In this document: in pieces, positions 56,508 to 64,000 of the stretch | How the letters are laid out: the number at the start of each line of letters is the position of its first letter | How positions within the stretch are numbered: the first letter of the stretch is position 1 | Assembly: GCA_019022495.1 (NCBI GenBank) | Contig: JAFEKR010000031.1 | Location: 186,001 to 250,000, forward strand | Length of the DNA stretch: 64,000 nucleotides | Source of the DNA: Epichloe hybrida | Lineage: Eukaryota > Ascomycota > Sordariomycetes > Hypocreales > Clavicipitaceae | Direction of reading: 5' to 3' | The notes under the pieces: generated by a model | The model's input: the letters and a program-made list of their open reading frames with translations, nothing else | Databases searched by the model: none | Told to the model about the DNA's origin: nothing | Translations under genes and position numbers: made by a program

Positions 56508-59006
56508 AACTTGGACAGAAGCAGCGTCAGCACGGTGAAAGATATATTGAATCTCGACGCACCATGGGGGCTGCATATTGATACTCAGCCGGTGTGGAAA
56601 TGTACAAATATAATGGCGAACGGTCCAGCAAGTGTATAGTAATATGGGTTAATTCCCCCGTATCATTGGGGACTCGGATAAAGACCAGGATTCTCGCGTA
56701 TCCAAGTTGTCGTCTTCTAAAGTGAGCGAGGAAGCAACATGATACCTAATGCAGTCAATCCTGTATGTGGACGCCACTACCTTCGTGGAGGCGGCAGTAG
56801 AGCCATGCGAATTACCTAGAGACGATGCAAGATGTCCCGAATTGCGTCGTCAACTATCTCGAGGACATCATCCTTCTAATTTGTGAACAGGGAACTGATT
56901 CTTCAACTCTTTTGCGAACCTTGGCATCAGCCGCGCTCTTGGAATGAAACAATGACGATTCCAAGCTTGTTGTAGTTGGCTGCTCACAATTAGACAAAGG
57001 GGATCAAACCCTTGTATATCCGAAGCAGGGAAAGAAGTTGTGTAATAAGCATCCTCGCATACTTGCTAACACAATAGACATACATAGACCTTGAAGCTTG
57101 TTCCTATTGCAGGTTTTATTTTATTACTGCGGTTATAATTATTCGTATGTTAATTATTATACTGGCTAGGTATTGCTAACAAGAATTACATTCTTATAAA
57201 TTAGATGCATTAGCCATAACCAATGACGCAAAATTTTTTTATAAAAGTCAATTGACATACATAGATGAGGATGGGTCAAATCTTGCAACGGGATTGATTC
57301 TGGCGAGTCACCACCTCGACCTGTAAACACAACACGTGTTCCCATCAGACGAATACGAGCTCGCACGGCGGAATAGGACAACATTTCTTCTTTATTAGAC
57401 GGCCATTCATTCCGGGTGTAAATAGTTGGACGACATTGATCCTGGTTTCTGGTGCTAAAAAGCTAATTAGCCACAAAGCTAATAATAAACATTAAGCACC
57501 CGTTTCACAAGACAAGCAAAGAGGCGAGCGCCGCGCGGAAGAATCCACTGTGGACCAGTCTCACTATTTATTACGGAGTATTTAGCTGGTTGATCGGAGC
57601 CGTGGCATCGATGAATGCTCAGCCACCAGCCACAGTTGACTCGGGTCGTGTGACTTGTCTTGTTCGTCAAACTCGATCTGAGAAGATGTGACTTGGACAC
57701 CGTGCAGGTTCACTGCTGAAACAATAAAATACAGGCATACAGTGTCACTGTGTCTGCAAGCCTATATCAACTAAAATGCAGGTGGAAGATGCAACCCGTC
57801 GAAAAAGGAGAGCCCGTCTCTTGATGTCGCACCACATATTCCATGCGCATGGCATGAACAGGTCTGACCAACCACAAGAAGAGTCAGCAACCCTGTAATA
57901 ATGATAGTCCGCCGTGCGACAGCTTCAGAAGCTTGACAGGTTCGTGGCCAGCCGTCCTGGACAAGCGCCGTGTCACAAGGATTGGGTAGATTTCGGCAAG
58001 CGGTCCGCGTGCATAGCAGTTAAGGCTTGAGGCAAACCGCGGAAAAGGGACAAAAGTAAAAATTTGAAAAAAAATTCGGACGCAACGTCGTACAGAGCAA
58101 CTTGTAGGGAGTATGGCGCACCGGATAATATGGAGAAGCAAAAAAATGTGCTGTCAGCTGTCAGCTGTTGTAAAGTTGAATATGGAGAATGTTCACACTC
58201 AAAGTTTGGCCACGAGCAATTGCGTGACTGAACTTGGTTTCCATGATGGCATGGTGCACGGATTCGGTCAAAGGATATCACCGAATCGTAGTTAGACAAA
58301 GAAGAGGTCGAGGGAAAATGGAGAGAAGAAGCCCAATTTTTTTTTTTCTTTGCGACGAAAAATCTGCGGCGTCATCGACCCGGAAAGTTCTTCCGTGTGT
58401 GGGCCGAGGGCCTCGTGGCGGTGACAGTGACGGCGATAGTGACGGCGACAGCGACGTCGACAGCGATGGACGACTAATAAAGCCGGTAGCTTTTAGTAGC
58501 ATTCTAGCGCAGATGATTCTATATTCGGTCCAGCGCTCCGTCGAGGCTTGGACAGACAGCGAGTTGGTAACTGATTGTGTCACGTACTCGGTGCCTGTGT
58601 AACACGTCCAGCAGACTGCATTGCCAAATAATCCGTAGGTGCATGCACCGTGCTTCCTAATCCATCCAGCCTGCCCCAATGGTAATTCGGCCTCTGCAAC
58701 GTTTCTTTCCGTGCGTTGTACTTTGCATCGCGCCTGTCACTCAATCCACTTGCCTACGCCGTGTCTGTAAACCTCTGGAGCCTTCAGCCCCACCACCGGC
58801 CTCTTTCCACCCGCGCTAACTGAGGCATCGCCGGTGCGGTTCCCAACGGCGGACCAAGAACCTGGCAAACATCAAACTCACAAGGAACTGGCGCTGGCCT
58901 CCCTTTCTTGTCTTCTCCAAAACTCCTCCAGAGTCCAGCGGCAAACAGGCGCAAATTGGAATATCTTTAGCTTGCCTCGCCGCCTTTGTGCGAGACGATT
59001 CTTCTC
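56508..59006. other. 2.5-kb intergenic region
   Basis: AT-rich around 57000-57250, with a T8 run near 57233, one TTACGGAGTA word at 57571-57580 and a GACAGTGACGG-type repeat at 58420-58470. Short frames on both strands lack domains and splice-joined partners. The last few hundred bases are the long leader and promoter of the HAL4-like kinase. No gene is supported. Confidence 0.5.
58420..58470 (+). repeat. GACAGTGACGG(C) minisatellite
   Basis: About four diverged 12-bp units (GACGGCGATAGT, GACGGCGACAGC and similar) would read as Asp-Ser-Asp-Gly if translated. No gene is supported around it. Confidence 0.75.
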
Positions 59007-61723
59007 ATGGCGCCCTCCACGCCCTCAGATGGGCATCTTCAGGATCAAGATGCTGATGCTGTCGGTGCGTTCACATCCCCCCTCCCTCCCCCCGACTCTT
59101 CCGCATTCAGCATTCAGTCCTGTGCCCCTCCGTCAATCACTTTTTGTCCCCCGCGCTGTCCGGAGTTACTACAGCTGCAGATGCAACACTTCCCGCCGAT
59201 CATCTTCACGATATTATCACGCCCTCATTGTCCCCTTGAAATTGTTATTCTTTCAGCTCCTTCTGAATGTGTTGCTCAAGCAATTGGCTAACGATACACG
59301 ATGGTCTCCGCAGCTCCTGGTCATTCACCGGTTCCCTCACATGCTGCCGGCGATAATTCGAAAATCAAGAGTGATATCCCCGCAGTTCGATTTGCGTCTG
59401 CCACAGAAGAGATATCTCCGTCGGCCACCGCAACCGCTCCTAAGCAAGATGACGACTTCAGCTTCTCCGAGGTTGCTGCAGACCAGCTCAAGGCTTTCAC
59501 CAATTCTCTCCACGGCCGCCATCTTCAAGAGAGGCGCATGAACACGTACAATTACGAAGCCTTTTCCCTCCCACCATCTAGAGTAAGCCGATGGTGACCA
59601 TCCTATTTGCTGTTGCGTATTCACCTCCCGCGTTTGACGGTTCTGATATATGCGCCAATCAAGGTTCCATCTCGGGACGATCAATCTGGGGAGTCTACTC
59701 GACTTCCAACACCCAGCTCGTCTGGGTTTCAATCCCCTCATGGCAGCCCCAGGCTATCTGCACTCGCGTCGCCGCCGCTCACGCCCGCCGGATCAGGCCC
59801 GTCCGCCTTGGCCGAAAAGAAACTTTCTAGAGGAACCGAAGACAAGCAACATAACTCGAGCGATCCTCAAATTATTACACCGCAGGCTTCTGCCTCACAC
59901 GAAAAGCCGTCGGCACATCAAGAACGACAGACACTTCAACATCGACCGGCCTCTTCTCATCATGCTTTGAGACGATCATCATCAGTGGAGGACCACAAGT
60001 CTCACAGGAGGGGCATGTTTGGTCTTGGTCCTGGCTCAGTACCTGCATCCCGTGAATCAAGTCCTTCACGAGGCTCTGCGTCCCAATTTTACTCGAAGCC
60101 AGTTACACCTGGTGGTGATGCTAATGACCCCTACGCTAAAGGAAAACGACCACCCCAGCAACAGCATCCTACGCGCCACTCTATTGACCCTCGCTTTGTC
60201 TTCTCCCGAAAGAAGAAGCATGGGTCACCCAGTAGCTCCAAGTCCAACTTGACTGAGAAACGCGGATCGGGCTTATTCGGTAAAGGTGACGAGCACCTTG
60301 GAGGCGACGGAGGCCCAGGCCATGCCCCACAGGGTTCCATGGCTGATTTGAAGCGCTTTTTCCGGATGTCCGGTCACAATCAACACCACGGTCATCAACA
60401 CAAGAAGAGAGCATCTTCGCCTGCCCCTGGTACGAAAACGCCACCCACGTCGCGATCCTCTACTCAGCAACTTCCTTTCGACGATGACCATGGTTTAACG
60501 TCGAAATATGGCAAGCTGGGCAAGGTACTTGGCGCTGGTGCTGGAGGATCGGTCAGGCTGATGCGCCGCAAGGAGGACAACACGGTCTTCGCAGTGAAGG
60601 AATTCCGGGCCAGGCATAGCTACGAGACGGAAAGGGAATACAACAAGAAGGTCACGGCTGAGTTTTGTGTCGGTTCGACACTACATCACGGCAATATCAT
60701 TGAAACGCTGGATATTCTCCAGGAGAAGGGTCGGTGGTTTGAAGTGATGGAGTATGCACCATTCGATTTGTTCGCCATTGTCATGACAGGCAGAATGAGC
60801 CGGGAAGAAGTTCGGTGCTGTTTCTTGCAAATCCTAAACGGAGTGACGTACTTGCACAGCGTTGGGTTGGCGCATCGAGACCTTAAGCTGGACAATGTGG
60901 TCGTCAGCGACAAGGGCATCATGAAAATCATCGACTTCGGCAGTGCTCATGTGTTCAAGTATCCGTTCGAAAACGGCACCGTTCCTGCCAAGGGTAAGTC
61001 TGACTGCTGATTCATCAGCGCAAATTTTCACTTTTCCTCAGTAGCTCACATCATGGCGTAGGAATCGTCGGTTCTGATCCGTATTTGGCGCCTGAGGTAT
61101 ATGATTCCAAAGAGTACGACGCAGCTGCCGTAGATATCTGGTCTCTGGCCATTATCTTCTGCTGCATGACCCTCAGGCGCTTTCCATGGAAAATTCCAAG
61201 GATGACCGACAACTCATACAAGCTCTTTGCTTCTGATCCCACTCCCGGACATGACCCGTCGAAGCTCATCGGCCATTCAAAATCGACCAACAGTTTGTCG
61301 ACCACTGTTCCAAGAGAATTTCTTCCCGAAGAGGAAGACGAAGTGAATGCAAAGCATCACCAGCGTAGACACTCGCATCACTCGCACCATGACGGTCACA
61401 ACGACAAAGAAGGTTCAGAAACCACCGCGGGAGTCGACTCACAAGCCTCTCAGGGTGGGAACGGTACTGGAGAGCGCAAGGAAGTTATTCGTGGCCCTTG
61501 GAGAATTCTTCGCCTTCTGCCAAGAGAGAGTCGCCACATTATACATCGCATGCTTGACCTCAATCCAAAGACCCGCGCCAAAATGGACGAGATATTAGAT
61601 GAACCTTGGGTAGCGGATACGATCATCTGCCAACAATTAGAGAATGGCGAGGTCATTCCAGCAGGAGATCACACCCACGTGCTTGAACCTCCTGCTTCCC
61701 AGCAGCAGTCATCTAAGACTTGA
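59007..61723 (+). CDS. hal4: HAL4/SAT4-like serine/threonine protein kinase
   Basis: Four exons, 59007-59064, 59314-59582, 59664-60993, 61062-61723, joined in frame to 772 aa. The N-terminal half is disordered and Ser/Pro/Lys-rich. The kinase domain runs from about 390 to 745: [20 protein letters not shown] (Gly loop), [18 protein letters not shown] (Lys), [48 protein letters not shown] (HRD), [16 protein letters not shown] (DFG) and [15 protein letters not shown]. The [12 protein letters not shown] activation segment and [19 protein letters not shown] are diagnostic for the fungal Hal4/Sat4-Hal5 family, which controls potassium transporters, salt tolerance and nutrient-permease stability. 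A His/Asp/Glu-rich insert (about 635-680, [18 protein letters not shown]) splits the C lobe. All catalytic residues are present. The first exon is short and the first intron is 249 nt; the join MAPSTPSD...DADAVG/APGHSPV is the least certain part. Confidence 0.92.
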
Positions 61724-62344
61724 GATGTATGGGGACCTATTGATATATAAATTTTCATTTTTTTTTTGCGGACGACCAATTTTTTCCCCTCTGATTTGCG
61801 CTTGGGGGCTTTGTAAGAACAGGGGCTGGATCTCTGATAATTAAGACGGAGTTGGGTTCAAGTGTTGCATATTCCTACGGAGAGGGAGGTACATTAAGAA
61901 GAGACCGATTAGATGAATGGACATGGACCATGCGGATATATATGAGTTTACAGGCATGCCGCGGGGCATTTTTTCCAAGTTGACAGCGATAACATTGAAA
62001 TAGAGATGAAGCGTAAAAATGGGACGAAAAAGATCAAAAGCTGAACAGATGAAGAATTTCACGCATGCCTGCGTCATTTGATTGATTATTTATTTGTTTC
62101 GTTGCTGGGTTGGGCTCGGTCCAGGGGCTTGGTGGGGGCTCCGGAACCGGGGAAATCAGGAGCCGGCCGGCTGTCAAGCTCGGCATAGGGAGGAAAAAAA
62201 AAAAATTGCTGATCTTCTCGAAACTGTTGGAAGTTGAGCTCCATCTTGAAACTGTCTCCTCCCCCTTTCATCACCGTCAATTGCATTCCCACCACGAACT
62301 CGGCGCAAACCCCTTCTTGCTCGTATTATCATATCCTAATCACA
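61724..62344. promoter_or_regulatory. intergenic region and HSP10 promoter
   Basis: The left part is the kinase 3' flank (AT-rich, T9 run near 61759). The right part includes an A12 run near 62194-62205, a TTCTCGAA heat-shock-type inverted pair at 62215-62222 and CT-rich leader. No gene. Confidence 0.5.
62215..62222. promoter_or_regulatory. possible heat-shock element core (TTCnnGAA)
   Basis: TTCTCGAA gives one inverted pair of nGAAn units 123 bp upstream of the HSP10 ATG. Full elements have three or more units; a third correctly spaced unit is not seen, so support rests mainly on position. Confidence 0.3.
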
Positions 62345-63034
62345 ATGGTAGGTTCACGAAACACCACTCCTCTTTCCATCCCTGCATAGCATAGCATGGC
62401 AAGCCCCGCGATGCCGCAGGTCATCTGGCCAACATGGCCATCTCTCCACGGCAGCACGAACATGAAGAAGAAGAAGAAGAAGAAGAAGAAGAAGAAGAAG
62501 AAGAAGAAGAAGAAGAAAAAATCTGGGCTGACAAGGATTGTGCTTTTGGAACAGGCCACTTCGATTCGATCCATCCGCTCCCTCGCGCCCCTCCTGGACC
62601 GAGTCCTTGTCCAGCGCATCAAGGCTGAGACCAAGACCGCCAGCGGTATATTCCTGCCCGAATCCAGCGTGGAGAAACTGAACGAGGGAAAGGTTCTCGC
62701 CGTGGGACCCGGTGCGTTGGATAAGAAGGGAAACCGAATGCCCATGGGTGTTGCGATCGGTGACCGCGTTTTGATTCCCTCGGTAGGTGCTTTTTTTCTG
62801 CGTCCCTCCGTTGCCAATCCCGAGCTTCGGGGGAGTCGCGCAACGTGCGTATGATGGTGTACTGATGAGGACTTGGGCAGTATGGCGGCTCGCCTGTCAA
62901 GGCTGGTGAGGAGGAGTATCAGCTGTTCCGGGACAGCGAGTAAGTTTACTGGTTCCCCCCTTTTTCACTGGGCCCTGTACCAAACTAACTGCGTCCTTCT
63001 CTTGTTCAGAATCCTCGCCAAGATCAACGAGTAA
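62345..63034 (+). CDS. HSP10: mitochondrial 10-kDa chaperonin HSP10
   Basis: Four exons, 62345-62347, 62555-62782, 62881-62939, 63010-63034, giving 104 aa. Hsp10 is the co-chaperonin lid of mitochondrial Hsp60. The first exon is only the ATG, spliced (ATG|GTAGGT ... CTGAC ... ACAG|GCC) to ATSIRSIRSLAPLLDRVLVQ. RIKAETKTASGIFLPESSVE is followed by the mobile-loop region, then KVLAVGPGALDKKGNRMPMG, GDRVLIPS, YGGSPVKAGEEEYQLFRDSE and ILAKINE. Length is exactly that of the family. Without the first splice, an in-frame upstream ATG at 62396 would add a run of about 19 lysines from a GAA/AAG repeat; I reject that. Heat-shock control is likely from function; only a weak HSE-like site is visible. Confidence 0.95.
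62464..62517 (+). repeat. (AAG)n microsatellite in HSP10 intron 1
   Basis: About eighteen AAG/GAA triplets lie between the donor after ATG and the CTGAC branch point. Read in frame as AAG they encode poly-Lys, and no stop separates them from exon 2. Confidence 0.95.
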
Positions 63035-63883
63035 CATGCTGGTGTCGAATAACTGTCAAGCGAAATAATGTACCATACATGTACCATACGGAAGAGGGTT
63101 GTGAGAGGGCAAGGAAGGGACGTACATTTGGCTTGGGATAGTGTAATGACCACTTCATGGAGTGGGATTTTCGAACAAGTTGTCGCGTCTCTGCAGATTA
63201 CAGTCAATCTCCACTCATGAGGTACCACGCGTGTTCCCGTTCCTTCGACGTGATGACATGATTTGTATACACGTCCGGTTGCTTCCCTGCCAATATGGGA
63301 TCAATCGCTCCATATTTGATGATGATACATGGGACCAATGCCAATGTTGAAACGACCCGCTTGCATCGCCTATGTGGAAAGAGTTGGCGCCCTTCTACCC
63401 TCCCGTGTTTCAAAACAACCTGCAGGAAAGGCCAAGAGAAAGCCATTGGGCGTCAGCGAGGCCTTTAGCAATCCACCGCGTATCCTGCTACAAGTGGCCT
63501 ATGCATGATGATCAGCCAGGCGTCGTCCCTTTACGGATCAGTCTCGGTTTTGGCGCCGGCGCCCCTCGGCGGCGCTTAGCCATTGGACCACGATCCATGG
63601 CTAAATATGTAACGGGGCGGGTTTTATGGCGCGTTCCTGGTTTATTTTGGATGCACTTAATTCATGTTTCTTTCCATAGGGGAGGCTTACTTTCGTTCGG
63701 CGGGTATGTTTCTTTGTTTTCTGCCCGGGGAGGAGAGGAGACATTGGATGTATATATTGGGTGCCTGTGGTGTCGATCTGGTTTGGTTTAGTATTCGGTA
63801 GATATCATCGATATATCAGTCAGTTCCGTGGGTATAAGCTTCCGAGGTTGGTTCTTTCTTTTCTTGTTTCCAGGGGAAATAAG
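63035..63883. promoter_or_regulatory. intergenic region upstream of the AA9 gene
   Basis: The HSP10 3' flank is followed by about 600 bp leading to the ATG at 63884. The region around 63620-63860 is rich in T and TTTCTTT runs, as in fungal promoters and leaders. No gene is supported. I see no clear CreA or XlnR-type cluster. Confidence 0.45.
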
Positions 63884-64000
63884 ATGAAGCTCTCTTCACT
63901 TTCCTTTGCATGCACCGCCAGTGCTCATACGCTCTTTACAACCTTGTTCGTCAACGGCAAAGACCAGGGAGATGGGACTTGTGTGCGGATGCCGCGCGAT
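63884..64000 (+). CDS. AA9-type lytic polysaccharide monooxygenase, 5' part only
   Basis: The last 117 bases open a frame of 39 codons that runs off the window. It begins MKLSSLSFACTASA, a short signal peptide, followed at once by HTLFTTLFVNGKDQGDGTCV. A histidine directly after an Ala-x-Ala cleavage site, then a T.F..L.VNG...G...CVR pattern, is the start of AA9 (formerly GH61) copper oxygenases. There the processed N-terminal His is half of the copper histidine brace. These enzymes are secreted and oxidatively cleave cellulose or related glucans. The second brace His, the axial Tyr and any CBM1 lie beyond the edge, so activity cannot be judged. Confidence 0.8.
   Translation, partial: MKLSSLSFACTASAHTLFTTLFVNGKDQGDGTCVRMPRD

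Noticed and set aside
58834..59541. 235-aa plus-strand frame
   Set aside because: Covers the leader, first exon and first intron of the HAL4-like kinase in a different frame; no family features.
62396..62854. 152-aa frame with a poly-Lys run
   Set aside because: It is HSP10 exon 2 read together with unspliced intron sequence on both sides; the spliced form matches the family exactly.

Overview
The window looks like chromosomal DNA of a filamentous ascomycete (Pezizomycotina), probably a sordariomycete and most likely Hypocreales. Evidence seen in the sequence: short GT-AG introns of about 50-250 nt with CTGAC/CTAAC-like branch points; gene families typical of filamentous fungi (STU1/CLASP, a LIM-LIM-RhoGAP, a CYA-5-like PPR protein, a LaeA-like methyltransferase, a HAL4/SAT4 kinase, an AA9 oxygenase); and an AT-rich block with the marks of repeat-induced point mutation (RIP). 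The order-level placement is inference.

Layout. 1-8480 is one gene-free block, extremely TA-rich, with a sharp edge near 8480. It holds RIP-destroyed retrotransposons, including a plus-strand Tad-like LINE at about 3540-6350 and a LINE/gag-like frame on the minus strand near 1430-1690. From 8481 the sequence is ordinary gene-bearing DNA. 8.8-39.7 kb is a conserved housekeeping block: a membrane-anchored hypothetical protein, a basic secretory-type metalloprotease, STU1, a LIM/RhoGAP protein, FYV7, an Atos/FAM214-type protein, a CYA-5-like PPR protein, a small Arg/Ser-rich protein and a type II phosphatidylinositol 4-kinase. 39.7-53.1 kb is a looser, accessory-like stretch. It holds decayed sequence, a nine-exon methyltransferase, AIM41, a RidA-family gene with an in-frame TGA, a YeeE/YedE transporter, a 300-bp MITE, a SRPK-like kinase with an in-frame TAG, and transposase and LINE fragments. 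53.1-63.0 kb returns to housekeeping genes: an MDR oxidoreductase, a divergent KRR1 / mitochondrial uL11 pair, the HAL4/SAT4-like kinase and HSP10. The last 117 bases begin a secreted AA9-type lytic polysaccharide monooxygenase that is cut by the window edge.

How the genes relate: there is no operon and no clear biosynthetic cluster. Several genes serve ribosome and organelle biogenesis (FYV7, KRR1, uL11m, CYA-5-like, AIM41, HSP10). Others serve cytoskeleton and polarity (STU1, LIM/RhoGAP) or membrane and ion signalling (PI4K type II, HAL4-like). The most unusual signals are two tryptophan-to-stop lesions in otherwise well-preserved genes on either side of the MITE, two GC-AG introns in the accessory stretch, a 14-nt microexon, an initiator exon of only ATG, and a recurrent intergenic TACGGAGTA word. 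I did not find a convincing new multi-gene system. Exon boundaries were worked out by hand from frame continuity and splice sites and have no transcript support.
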